Origin: Durusdinium trenchii
Lineage: Eukaryota; Sar; Dinophyceae; Suessiales; Symbiodiniaceae
Direction: 5' to 3'
Length of the DNA: 64,000 bases
Assembly: GCA_963970005.1 (NCBI GenBank)
Contig: CAXAMN010008580.1
Coordinates: 147,141-211,140 of the forward strand
A program made the translations under genes and the position numbers. Below the pieces are notes generated by a model, which did not search any database, was not told where the DNA came from, and saw only the letters and a program-made list of their open reading frames with translations. Positions 10,201 to 20,600 of this stretch are shown one piece after another. Numbering within the stretch: position 1 is the stretch's first letter; every line of letters starts with the position of its first letter.

Positions 10201-10599
10201 TGGGAACTTGACGCCCGTCTTGCGGGCACACTTGTCGAAGCATTCCCGAGAGCGGGCGCACCACTGTCGGATGCTCTCACCTTCCCGGGCTTTGAGAGCA
10301 AACACATCGGCGATGTTCTCGCCGATCTCGTCTGTGCGATCGAGCTCTGGCCATCTCCTGTCAAGGAGGTCGAGGATGGTCTTCTCGCCGCCCTTGACTT
10401 GGTAGTCACTTTCCTTCAAATGCTCAACCACCTCCAGAGCACGGCCGGTCAGAAGCGTCCACAGGAACGAGCCTCTGGCTTCGTCAGGAAGCTTGTCCAT
10501 GGTGCGTATCTTGTTCAAAGCCCATTGTTTCCATCTTCTGTACTCTCTATGGTCGCAGTCTTCGCCACTAAAATAGCGCAAAGAGGTGCCAGCTTCCAT
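4222..10599 (-). CDS. Gag-Pol polyprotein of Ty1/copia element 1
   Basis: A single 2125-aa frame. Residues 1-200 are gag. A CCHC knuckle lies at C297-C300-H305-C310. The aspartic protease shows D367-S-G (VLDSGCGKTIIG). Residues 651-860 form an inserted methyltransferase-like PPC domain (PPCT at 709-712, FEHP at 760-763). The integrase zinc site is H908-H913-C941-C944, and the catalytic triad is D971, D1032 and E1068, with 35 residues between the last two. Residues 1250-1480 are an acidic/Pro linker. Reverse transcriptase has D1670 (GDIKGAF) and the HVDD box at 1760-1763. RNase H has D1918, E1971, D2016 and D2066. Every catalytic residue I looked for is present, so the element may be active. 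It acts through cytoplasmic particles and integrates cDNA in the nucleus. Confidence 0.96.
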   Translation of the reverse strand: MEAGTSLRYFSGEDCDHREYRRWKQWALNKIRTMDKLPDEARGSFLWTLLTGRALEVVEHLKESDYQVKGGEKTILDLLDRRWPELDRTDEIGENIADVFALKAREGESIRQWCARSRECFDKCARKTGVKFPEEARGWILLNCSGMNEEQRAVCLARAQGELKFDTLSQSMRSCFPEYTVPKRRTAAAHVVEDQPSSSAHEEQREDNFQDVELFLAEHGMHDSADLEDPAEDEGYDEEAVAEILAATWREKRAELNMVQKGRKFSAPDPRRAGGTGKDFKRSFRVQVEELKQRTRCRRCGKIGHWQRECKAPASATIGSAASQTSHAAGAVQVVGTELPEHFICTAAACPETEVLLVSSPGFAVLDSGCGKTIIGRSTLAAFQEIWRRHGVPQPAEKPEQNCFRFGNGEQEVSQTIVDLPVFLAGRPGYVKAAVVKGKAPLLLSRPALQKLQARLDFDRDRLTLFEGQFEVPLEVNSAGQYTIPVTAFPPNAQALFPAAPMVEPTSNECHSVQYDRNPKRLKDFWEFRPQDRTVIRHHVKPRTTLFTPKNTQCPVPIDQLQPDRTTKLDKPADVLRDHRDSWVEPHCAHSKHDSRPWTGKTVFRLLTHAAVPRLPDAQEEQLNIMHWKAKQHRQLMAQVTAPSKQTEQLYDVIEVFSPPRFGLEGAKSGLRVLSADLCTGWDFRRRADREQLKHHVQVSKPKLLVCCPPCTWAGGWWHLNKQNMTDSEVRERETWTNLFIRFCCELMELQSQLGGQCLFEHPRDSIAWRMPSMERLAKNMYCVSVDMCCYGLRIPGGALIHKATRLMVSHPEMRALAKCCPGPSHANHSHHQVIAGSHPRVGSISKHAAQYTPAFVKAVLRLVKGLPSTETLVVLHDHNQECLVAHTLHELNQEPQEKIVSSLRRLHNNLGHPTNQQLVRVLKHGGASDAALTAARDFHCDHCAAQRSPKVALPAQVHRVVEFNAVVGVDVKYLMGWSQGQRIPAVNMVDYGSSLQIVVPIFRRENATTLKQVFMERWASWAGMPSEIICDPHRANIADAFSSILEQGGATFKLTAADAHWQLGKCEVHGGWFGRILDKILSEHVPKNQDEWLECVNAAHCKNQLIQVYGMTPSQFVFGKNPRVPENLLDEPLEIVPATASLYEDAIARQVAIRQSARKAVLELQDDKSLRLALSARPRTAQALQPGAYVAFWRSQKWIHGSLEKTGRWYGPAVVLGYVGKNLVIIHKRQIFRCAPEQVRPSTQDELKLVETPHMEFLGIKHLIESGQLESRQYIDLVPESYPSLPQAIPAESQEDGSRSDSITDGPGQPQSVAERLRRSPVPPDVIMTEGSKPSNEASESTSVTDKATDFREAEPVVEHVRKPKDGVPEPPPHADELDPSTGYGPARPTRRRLHQKDGPAALYRPSRMVTEDFQEMMQEIVPELLNRVMQETDSSSNLEPGEPTAVHASPQGTKRAVDESTSSEQPAPKRITPDTDMDEDLYVQHDSQTFAKDELAVCSVEVLQAQCYNAKEHDLSRQDVNHLVDMYKEGASFDVLVAAYLKKKASKELPPTGHPREIQLKIDEAKLLEWNTILAKHAARLVIGPEAQAVRKHMSHRIMGSRYVITIKQEDDAAPRMKARWCLQGHLDPDLSEKAMQGDLQSPTLSQVGRNMLFQLIASNHWPMALGDIKGAFLAAGDLPARYRPLFASLPRGGIPGAPEDALIEIVGHVYGLNDSPSAWYKKLQQELLRVGFERSRFDACLFYFRENEKLTGVYGVHVDDCVTGGEGSKYQAAIHELQKTFEFRKWRQGSGDFCGSQYTQDPNTFEIIMSQEKFTQKIRPLHLSRERARDREAPLDDKEVSCLRAINGSLNWLANQTRPDLATQVSFSQQSFPKPTIGDAIAANQAIRRAKQHAEQVIRFCPIKPESLALMCHSDAAFANAKAGATQAGYVISFVHKDINEGKDCCWSPAFWKSARLPRVVSSTLSAEAQSMSTASSMLEWANLLLSEAIDGPRLSQSLWSSLGNRLTLLVTDCKSLYDHLMSPSAPSLDDRRTAIDIVILRDSIQRMKATLRWIPTDRMLADALTKESPEAFDLLRASLRSSRYQISPEELVLQRRAQERDRRKLFAAKCHPPYVDTGQDV
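8020..8649 (-). other. PPC (methyltransferase-like) domain inside element 1 Pol
   Basis: Codons 651-860, between protease and integrase. Visible marks are GLRVLSADLCTGWDF, then 16 residues, then KPKLLVCCPPCT, then FCCELMELQ, LFEHP and DMCCYGL. The PPC box and Rossmann-like spacing resemble C5-cytosine methyltransferases, but the other methylase motifs are not clear. Recruitment of cytosine methyltransferases by retrotransposons has been published for dinoflagellates and charophytes. Whether this copy is catalytic cannot be told from sequence alone. Confidence 0.65.
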
Positions 10600-10665
10600 T
10601 GCACGGTCGCGAGGTCAGCACGCTTCCAGCGCGCCACAAAAACCTACAGGAGACGGTCTATTACC

Positions 10666-10677
10666 GCTCCGCTACCA
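10666..10677 (-). other. Primer binding site of element 1 (initiator Met tRNA)
   Basis: Read on the minus strand, TGGTAGCGGAGC begins one base inside the 5' LTR. It is complementary to a tRNA 3' end GCTCCGCTACCA, as expected for initiator Met tRNA whose acceptor stem starts AGCGGAG. The same 12 bases occur at 56069-56080 in element 2. Confidence 0.85.
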
Positions 10678-10678
10678 A

Positions 10679-10761
10679 TGTCGGTAGCCCCATGCGCTGC
10701 GCACCGCGCAGCCTTTTTCCCACCTCGGGCCTTAATGTCCCTGCACGGTCGCCTGTTGACA
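10679..10761 (-). repeat. 5' LTR of element 1 (83 bp)
   Basis: Partner of 3225-3307 with one mismatch. On the coding strand it starts TGTCAACAGG and ends CTACCGACA. It must hold the promoter and the R region within 83 bp, or initiation lies elsewhere. Confidence 0.93.
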
Positions 10762-10796
10762 TAGTTATATATGAGTGGCGAATAGTGGCGACATTT

Positions 10797-10899
10797 ACCA
10801 GGACCTTCAAAGTGACCTCTTTGGAGTCTCTAAGTGACCTCTTTAAGGACTAAGTGACCATATTCTAGGATCTCAAAAGGTCACTTTGAAGCTCCTGGT
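10797..10899. repeat. Hairpin element, family J
   Basis: ACCAGGACCTTCAAAGTGACC at the left pairs with GGTCACTTTGAAGCTCCTGGT at the right. Inside are repeats of AGTGACCTCTTT. A relative lies at 20805-20884. Confidence 0.75.
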
Positions 10900-11659
10900 A
10901 TACAATGCTTATAAACTCGATTATATCGGATTATATACCGATCACATCGCACGCGCCGGTTTTCGCGCGCCCGACCGGCCCGCGCCGTGTCCCGTCGTCG
11001 TCTCTGTCCTTCACGACGTGTCCTTCGCGACAGTGCGGGAGCGCCACCGACGCGAGTCACGAGCGCCAGCGAAGGAGCCTAGGCGGAAGAACACCGAGCG
11101 ACGCGTGAGCCTATGCGTTGAGGTTCTAAAAGGTTTTTCGCAATTTTTTCGGTGCATTCTACGAGTTCCAAGTGAAATTATGATTTTCGCTCAGTTGCTC
11201 TTTTTTGGACCTTTCATGACGTCCGAAGCGCTGCAATGGCGAACTAACTCCATGCAGCAGCTCAAAAGCAAAGAGCTGCTACCTATGGTAGCAGCTGAAT
11301 CCGGCGATAAGCGGATCATCTGCTCCCCGAGCGCCGGGTGACCACGTTGGCCACTGGAACTGGAAAATAGAGATCGAACATGATCGAACCGAGAACCATT
11401 CTCGTGAACTAACCCACGGGGTTCTCAAAAGCCATGCACACCAGGTGCAACGCAAGCGGGCAGCCGTCAAGCGGTTCTTCTTACAACTTGCATTCCGTCA
11501 ACAGTGTCTCAAGTTCGGCTTGCAAAAACAAAAGCCTCTTTAAAGCTATACTTTCACGTCAGAGGTCCGTTAGTGCGACATTTGAGATACATGACATGGC
11601 TTAACCTTGAGTGTACTGGGCGCACGTCCGCACCACCCGCAGCAAGGCACCAGCTGAAT
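10900..11659. other. Non-coding stretch between element 1 and the starch synthase gene
   Basis: A GC-rich block (10950-11110) surrounded by AT-rich DNA. No reading frame I can support. It may hold the 3' untranslated region of the gene to its right. Confidence 0.4.
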
Positions 11660-14600
11660 TCACGTCGGCCAGCCGTGCGGCGCATCGTCACGACTCTGCG
11701 TCTGACGACGCCGGTCGAACGCAACGCGATGCGACGCGGAGGGAGAGAAGACGACGCTCAAGGCCTTCCCCAAAACGGTGGATCCTCGCGGGACTTGCTG
11801 CAAATGGAGATGCAAAACCATCAAGACTTGCTGCAAACAGGACTTGCTGCGACTAGCTGCAAACGGAGATGCAATATAGAAGAAATAGAAAAATTCATCA
11901 TCCAAGGCAAAAGAAGCAGAACTATAGACTGTTCCACACAGCACAGCATGGCGTACCGCGATGGTCCAATCGAAGTGCCGCTCATAGTCGTCAATGGCTC
12001 GAGACCAACTGAAGTCCTAGCCGCCGGTGCAGGTTGGAGGCCAGCCATCACTATTGGAGATGGTTGGAGGATGTTGGAGGCTGGCCATCACTATTAGTTC
12101 AATACCCTAGGGCTCCAAGTACCTCCTTAGAAGGTGACTCTAAACCCACCCCAAACACCTTCTAAGACGGTCCTTGGAGCCCTAGGGTAACCTTCTCCTA
12201 CCATTTTTTGCTCCATTTTCAATCAGCACAGAGCCGAACAGAGCCGATCTTGACCCACTGGCAGCCGAGTGCGAACAGCTGAGTCAATGGCAGCGCGAGG
12301 TGCGAGTCAGGCGGCCGATGTCGTCACCATGTCCCGATGTCGCGAGAGCTACATCACGCTGCAACAAAAACCCGTCCTGTGCCATGGCCCTCCGTCGCAT
12401 CTGGTTGAATTCCTGAATTCGAAAGAACATTGAAAACATATCGTTTTTGACACAAAGCGGATGAACGATAACACATTTCAACACATTCGATAACTATTCC
12501 ATCCCTCCTCAGGTTCCCGGAAGAACAAGTGGAGGCCATCAAAGATCACCTCGCTCTCAAACAGACCAGTGTGGCAGTACCAGTTTCACTGAATTGTACC
12601 ATGTTTAAGATGCTTTAAGTGTTGACTTGATCTGGTTCTTGAAGCTTCTGCTAAGATCCCTGCCTTCTTGAAGCCTCAGAATCGCTTCGACCAGTCAGTC
12701 ACGTCACGTAATCACCCACCATGACGACCGCTTCGACTGGTCCCGTCCCGTCTCTGAATCGGCCGAAGGGCTGTCTTCGTTCAAGGGCCAAATGTGAAAG
12801 CCTGGTCCCGAAAGGCCAGCGGAGGTAGGCCGAGGATAAGAGGTATAGCATGGTATAGCTGTAGCATGCTGTAGCTATTACAGTAAGATGCTACTAGCTA
12901 CTGGATGCAGGGTAGCTCACGCTTCTTCAAGGAAGCTCTCCCCTGCCGCCGCCTTAATCATTTGATTCCTAGATTCTTGGGGAAAATTATTGTTGTGTGT
13001 GTTTGTCAGCATGTCGAATCCAAAGATCAAGCGCCTGTGGAAGTGTCAGGTTCTGTGTACCAACCTCGGGGCAGTTGTCAGGTCGATTAAAGAAAAAAAC
13101 AAACATGCCGCATGCCATACATTGCCACAGTACAGTGCCACTTTAAACACTCGCAAACACCTTGGACCAAGCGGTGATGGCTGTATATCGCGTACTACGC
13201 GAACTCATAGAAAATAGAAGGCATCACATGAATCTGTTGCTTGGTCGGCCATATCGCGGTAAGCCGTAAGCCCTTGAGCGTCGTCAAGCCCTGGCCGAGC
13301 AACTCTTCACAGAGTCCTTGAGACCTCCTGTCGCGTGGACAATCGGTATGGTCCCATACAACATTGCACCTCAGCTCCGTACAGCACTTGTCTGCAACTG
13401 TTCGACGTCTACGCATAGTTTTAAAAAAATCATCCAGTCCAATTCTGAATATTGTTTTGAAAAGCGAAGGGGTGACTACCTGATTGCTTTGCTTGGAAAA
13501 GGTGTTTTCAATCCACACACCGTCAACGCCAACTTCGAACGAGATGCACATCTGCGGGATCCCACAGGGCTCGTATCTGCACACAGCTGCGGGGGGAAAA
13601 ACAGCAACTTGTTGTACTAAGATTTGAGTTTTGACGCCTTATTTTAACTAAGTCATTTATTCATAACCCCCTACATTATAGATGGGACCCCGGTGACTGG
13701 CTGACACCAAAGGGTCATGTAATTACTCACCGAATCTCAGCTGTGGAATAGTTGCCGACGCGCCCGGCCTGGAGGGCATCAGAAAGAAGTCCGACCCAGC
13801 AATGATCTCTTTTTCGATTTGTGGGCTGAAGCTCCAATAGCCGCAGACTCGGCCCTGAGACCAAACGAAATATATCGACATGTAACATGACGCACTCAGC
13901 ACGCAGTCCGGGTTGCAAGTGGTGCGCCTTCCAAGTGGTTTCAGCCCAACGAAGCATATGACCTCGGAAGCGAACGCGAACGCGTTCGGGCTAGCTATAG
14001 GCGAACCTTGCACGTAGGCGAAGGTGTGCTGAGAACTGCGTCGCGAAAACACCCCTGGCCCAACCGAAAAGAATAATATAATATATACCAGCACCCTCTA
14101 AGGGGTGTTAACACTAAGAAAGACTAAGAAGGGCAACAAAGGAACAACACTAAGAAGGGCAAGCAAACAACAAAGTATTAATATATATGCCAATTACCCA
14201 GACGCTCCATGGGACTGGTATATATGCCGATCAGTTGGGGTGGTTTGAGGGATCAATGTAGGCATATATGGCTCACATGGAGCGTCTGGGTATATACTAC
14301 TATATCCTTATAGACTTACAGTAGACAAAAACTTTAAGAAACACTTTAAGGAACCTAATAGCGGTGGGCTCCAAGCCAAGAGCGATGGCCTCCAACCTAA
14401 TATAGGTTCCAAATGATTCCATGCACTTGCAGCTTTGTGACTTCTTGCCAGTGCTTTGTTAAACCTGATTTTCTTTTTGCTGTATGTATGGGCACATACT
14501 TTCTGACGTGCGTGCGCGCGGGCGTATGTGCAAGCGTGGGTGAGAGTGTTAGTGTGTGTGTGTATGTGTGTGTGTGCGTGTTTCAGCCACTTGCACAGGC

Positions 14601-17600
14601 ACCAGAATCTTTCAAATCCGCTATCCACAAGAAGAACTACCTGACTGCCTGACTGGTAACAGTGGCAGTCCATTGAAAAGGCTGTCGAGTTCCTGATATG
14701 GTTTCTGCCTCACCTCACCATACTGATTCTCAGATTTTTCACCTTACCATTCACCAGAGCTTGTTGAGTAAGACTTCTGTTACTGAGGCGACGCTTCTTC
14801 AAGTTTTGTGGCAGGGTAGTCTGTGTTGTTCGAAAAATTCCCAGTTGCAGTGGTGCCCCTTTTGTCCCACTCAAGAACGCACTTGGCATCATATGTTCTA
14901 TGAATGCCCTGGCTGCATTAAGAAGCATGGGGAGGTTCCTGCTGTATGGGCGCCGTGTTTGGGTCAACTTGGAATGGAGCATTTTTGGTGCCGATGGCTG
15001 GTTCCCCGCCATTGGACTATTGCCCCTCCTATTGCCGTTGAGGGTTTGGTTGTTGTTGGCATTTTTCATGACCATAATGTTGAATCAGGCGCCACAATCC
15101 TCCTGGGAACTGAGTGATGACCCCCGTCTTCGGAAGTCTGCGTGGGCTGTGGTTGCTGTTCGCATTGATGGCGATGAGTTTGTTGTGATTGGTACCATGT
15201 CTGGTGCTTTAGCTGACAGTGATGAAACTTGCAATACTGTCCCTCGAGCTGAACTTATGGCTCTGGTGAGGGCATTGGAAGCCTTGTCTTGGCATGATGG
15301 GCCTGTCCAAGTTGCCTTTGATGCGTCTTATGTGCAAACTACTTGGCAAAAGGTCTCACACAATATGCATGTTGGTAACCCTAATGGAGATCTGAAAATG
15401 AGACTTAGACGGTTGGATCGTCGCTCTGTGGAGCTGTGTTAAGGTCAAATCACACATGAGTCTCCAAGATCACATTGACTTGGGTCGTCCGGCTTGGTCC
15501 TGGCATGCTAATGCTGCTGCAGATTCCCTTGCTGGGGAAGCAGCAGTGGCCTTTGCCCCGTATGGAAAGGATAAGGCTAACGCTTTCATTTTAGGACGAG
15601 CTTGGCGCTTAAACAAGTGGTTGTTGCCTCGGGTGCAATTTTGGTTGCGTCAGCAGAGTACCTGTAAACTTCCGAAGCAAAGTGAGTCTAGATGCACCAA
15701 GGATGCTTTCCTGCTGTCTCTAAGAAATAATCCTGCTGGAGGCCATGAGTGGGAATCCTCAGTCAAGGGTTTGTGCTGTTTGCGTTGTGGCACAAAGTTG
15801 CCCAAAGACAAAAGTTTGAGTGATCTGGAGGTTCTGGTGCAAATCCCATGTGATGGGATGAGTGGTGTCCGCGGGGTGCATTATACTCATACCATGTATG
15901 GTGGCACGCGGAAGACCTGCAATGTCTGTAAGGGAGTTTGTTATGCAGGGCGACAGATTAGCAAGAAATTGCGGCAACCATGTGGAACTTCCGGAAGAGT
16001 CTTGTATATACAAACGGAGATAGTTTGGGCTGGTAGTTTGCTTGGAGAAAACAAATACCATTCACCAGCCAAGGTCTACAGTTGTCAAAAAAGTGTTTGC
16101 GTTTTCCGGCACTCTTGCAGCTGCTGCTGTGCAGTAGGGTGCATCCCTCTCGAAGCGTGTCTGATCGACTTGTCTGCGTTAACTATTGAATGATGGCTTT
16201 GGTCTTACTCTCGAACATGAAGCAGGCTTCTGTGTTATATATGTATCTATATCAACCCTATCTATAACATGTCAAACAAAGAAAAACACACACACACACA
16301 CACACTGTATTGACATTCAATGACTCCATCGGTCTCGACATTCTTTTATCGGTCGTGGTACTGCAATCGACAGTGGTCGCTGTGGCGCGGTACTGCAACA
16401 CCAGGCTGTTTTGCCTGCATCCTTACAAGAGTGTGTTCATATTGTAGCTCGAACTCACCTATCGCCAATGCTTCTGGCGCGGCGCAGCACACGGATGCGC
16501 ATTCCTTCCTTTCAGTGCGGAGTGACGGAGTGTGGTTGCAATCCTGTTAGAAACTTTCTGGCAAAGCCGGCGGCTCTGCACGGCCAAAATGTATAATTCA
16601 GATATCGGATGCACTTGTTTTTTCCTTTTCATTGTGTTTGTCAATTGCATGGTTTGCCGTTTGCTTTGAGACACCTGTTCGTTCGTTTCCACTAGATTCA
16701 CTAAGAAGTCTGGACTCATCTGAGTGGCAATTCCGGGCCCTAGTCTTGATCGCAAAGGGATGTGAGGTGGGAAGATGTGAATATATGATGAATATGCCTT
16801 GTGCAACACGCGCTACTTTCACCTCAACTTGACAACAAACAGTCTGGTTGCTCTGTGCTCGTTGGGTTCTGCGAGTTTTGCGGTGACGTTTGGGCCCTCG
16901 TCGGCTGTAAGCCCTTCGCCGAAGTCTTCCTCGCCATTGCCCATCATCACCAATTGGACCTGTTACAGTGCCAAGCTCATGTTGAAAGATTGACACCGTT
17001 GCGCACAACACCAACAAAGGTTAAGTCGGGGTACCTATGGGTTAGTTTATAGAAAAGGCTGAACAATGATGATGGTACATGTGTTTTAAGGCGCGGAACG
17101 TGACCACACAGTCTCTGGGTTCAGTGTTGCTTTCTCAAGCCACGCTCTGGGTCGACTGCGTTGCTCAGGCCGTCTTTGTGGTCCTTGCGGCCCACATGCG
17201 CGGTGGAATGTCAACGCATCGGCAAACACTTCGGGCCAGTCACATGGAGTTGGGTGCAATCAAACGAGTTACACCACCCAGGCCCTCCATGCGACTCCCA
17301 GGACTGTTCTTTCCTTTGCCAGTCTTCCGTGTGAGTGTCTGTTCCCAAGTCCCCACCTCCATAATCCAATGAACGCAGGAGCCAATCAGGTCAATGCCTG
17401 CGGACCAACCGATCACAAACGAGCTTTCCCAATACCCAAACACTCCATGTATATATGCCTACATTGACCCCACCACCCCAATCACCCCAATGTATGTGAT
17501 TGCTTGCCGTACTTGGAGTGTCTGGGATATGAGAACGCGCAGTTTGCTGCACACAAAAAGGTGCGACAAACTGAAGCCCGAACAAAAGAGCCTTTGCCTT

Positions 17601-20600
17601 CCCAGGGCTGGCGACGACCAATGGCAAACCCGGGGTTGAAAAATGGGGCCATGCGAACCGCCATATCGACTTCAAAATTCAGCTCGGATGACTCGCACAA
17701 AGGGAGAGCGAGCAAAGTTTCAAACCACAAGTACTTCAACGCGATAGGTTTATCCTCTCAAATGTTAGTCTGGTTCATTCCCGCTTCAGATAGGAACAAG
17801 TTGCGTGATACAATCAAAGGATATCAATGGTGTCTATACTATAGTGATGACAGGCATTTTGATCAGTTACACCCTGCAAGACTAACATGGACCCTGAAAA
17901 CCACTGGTTGGTAGAGGAAAACAACAGGAGGCCGCCATTGTCAAGTCTATGTTGGTTTTCGAGAGTGTATATCATTTGTAAACGATGCAACCGGTCAACC
18001 TGTCGATTGCAACTGTTTGTACGGAGCCATCGCGCAGAATCGCTCGCGATTGCCAAAGTGCCATGCGATAGATTGCGTGGCCGCAGCAAACAAAACACGC
18101 AAAGGAATTATGATTGAAAAAACAAGTATAAATCATCAGGTGCAATGTATACCGTCTACGGAGGGGTGTGGTAATTCCAGGCCGATACGCGGTGGATGTG
18201 ACGGTTTTGTGATGGATTTTCATGGACCTGACCGCGACATCCGTGACGGTTTTCGTCCCCACCTTTCTGTGAGGTCAGCCGCCCCACGAAGCTCAAAATG
18301 CAAGCGTCGTCGTCTTCTTTCAAGCCCAACTTCCGCTGCAAATGCCGTTTGCAAAGCCTCTTGCCGGACCTGAGCGAGAAGACGGGCGCTCAGGAAAGGA
18401 TGCATGCGTGAGGCGTGATAGGACGTGAAAACATGGTAGACACTGCGCGCTACCAGGTGTTGTTTCTCGTGCTCCCGACAACTATATGCACTGCCTCTGA
18501 CCCGAAGCATGCGCAACAATGTACCCCAGACACTCCATGTATGCCATATATGCCTACATTGGGGTGGTTTCAGAGGTCAATGTAGGCAAATATGCCATAC
18601 ATGGAGTGTTTGGGTACCATACCTACTACCGTACCGCGCTTGCCAAGAAGCAACGACCGATGCTTCGACATGTATCGACTGAATCTGTCCAGTCGTCGCA
18701 CATGTTTCACCGTTTACTAGGCTTGCCAAAGGACGTAATCAGAAGACTTGATCATCTTGATATTGAAACCCGTATATAAAGGTCATTGTTGTCATGGTTT
18801 CCCAAAAGCCAGCAGCTTGAATGCCGAGTATCCGAATCTGATTAAGGAATTCGTCTTAAGACTGCTTCAACAAAACACAAACAAAACACCTCGTGTAGCC
18901 GTGTAGCCTATATAAGCCATATGGCAGGCTTTGTAGCTTGTCAGGGCTGGAAAACAACATTAGTTCGCAGAACTGGCTTTAACATTGGCGTCGAAAATGA
19001 ACTCAGACCTGTTGCAGGGGGTCTTTATTCTTTCCCTTTGACTCACTTACAAGAACCTCTCCTGATAGATGCCGCAATTGTTTCCAGTGTTTGCATCCAA
19101 CGCCATTCTTCTCCGTCTCATCTATAAGTCTCCGACAAGTCTTCGGCAGAGAATGTCTCGGCAATGGTTTTGTCCTTTTCGGGCGCCCAGCTCGCATCAA
19201 TGCCTCCATTCGGCCAGTGGCCTTTCTTGGGAAAACTTGCCAAATTCGCGTTCCGATTCCAAACATTATATTACATCTAGCTATTTCAAGGGCGACCAAT
19301 AATTGTGTAAGAAATGGTCTTAACTTGTTCCTTGCAATACAGATCGCAACAAAAACAATAATTCCCAAGAGAGGCCGAGAATGTCCGAGGAATCTGACAT
19401 GAAAGCAGGTAGGAAGCCGTCTAAACTATAGATGCTGGTGCCACCAACCAAACCATAGCACCAAGAACGCTTGCTACATGGGATAAACGACAACATTCAT
19501 GGATCCGAAACAAAAGCACGTTTCAACACGTTTCTTGGCACGGACGTTGCAGACAAAACAAAACGGATCTGAATTCTGAAAACTAAAAAAACATATGAAT
19601 TCAAGAAAACCGATGTCTTGACTTGTTGCAAAAACCACATGTCGCTCCATCGGGATGAAGCACTTTTCGCTCACCGACCTGGCGACTCTCTCATCGAGAC
19701 GTCGTCGAGACGTCGCGTGGAGACGTACTGCGCGGGCGTAGACACCAGTGCCAAAACGGATCTCTTTGGTGTACCGGTACCATCTGCAACTTTACAAGAT
19801 GTTTGGTGAGTTTGTGGCTTCTTCGGCGGTCTTGTCATGGTTTTTCTTAATGTCCTTGATTGATCTCAGATGTTCTTCTCGGTCACGCTTTATGATTGTT
19901 CTTGTGCGTTCACGGCGTGGTGGCGGCGCAAACCTGCGACCTGCTGGAGTGACCCCCTTTGCGACGTCAGCGTCGCCTGCTGTGGCGCAGCTGAGCGTCG
20001 CACATTGCTGGGTTGAGCTGATCCAAGGATTCGATGGTTGGGCTGGGGGATCATGATTGCACCAATGGGACATCTCCACTGCATCCTTGCGGAGTTCAGG
20101 GTTGAAAATGGCCGAAGTGACTCGGGTCGAAGAAAATTGTCAATGATCTCGATAGAGAAGGAAGGCCTTCCCATCACCAGAAAGACAGGGCACTTCGGTG
20201 GATGTTGTCAATTTTTTCGGGGAAAGGCGGCGCTGTCTGTACATCCATTCAAGAAACGTGGCAGATGTAATGACCTGCACTATTTCGTCACTGGCAGTCA
20301 GTGTGAACTGTGCCTCAAGCAATGTGCATGTCATATAGGCCGTAGGCCTCATTAACCATCCTAAATGCAAACGTTTGAACAATGCCTTTTGTCTGCCAAA
20401 AGGCTTTCAGGTTGAGGTCTTGCGAGGGGTGAACAGCAAAGGCCAACCATGCAGGTTTAGCTGAATGGCACACTCCTTTCATGCAGGCAGAGCAATCTAC
20501 CTGTCGGATTAACACGCCGGCCGCCTTCCTGTCAGGGGAACAGGAGTGTGTGCTTATACTGCCTGGAGTCAAGCTATGCGTGACTGCTCGAAACCTGCCT

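Larger units (their letters stand above)
3225..10761 (-). mobile_element. Complete Ty1/copia retrotransposon (element 1)
   Basis: A 7.5-kb element read on the minus strand, in the order 5' LTR (10679-10761), initiator-Met primer site, gag-pol ORF, extra ORF, 3' LTR (3225-3307). The LTRs differ at one base and the 2125-codon frame is open, so insertion is recent. The flanks carry TAGT (3221-3224 and 10762-10765); moving the border by one base gives a 5-bp TAGTT duplication. The order protease-integrase-RT-RNase H marks it as copia. Unusual traits are the very short LTRs, the PPC domain before integrase, and the ORF after pol. Confidence 0.93.

Noticed and set aside
10030-10764. 244-codon plus-strand ORF
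   Set aside because: Antisense shadow of the element 1 gag frame and LTR.
19792-20079. Charged 95-codon minus-strand ORF (KRDREEHLRSIKDIKK)
   Set aside because: Lies in a starch synthase intron and fits no part of that protein; kept out for lack of support, though it may be an exon of something else.
20246-20274. Possible 29-bp exon ending LNG before the GIDASWAP exon
   Set aside because: Phase fits, but it uses the same AG as the donor side of the 20275-20313 candidate and leaves too few residues between motifs.
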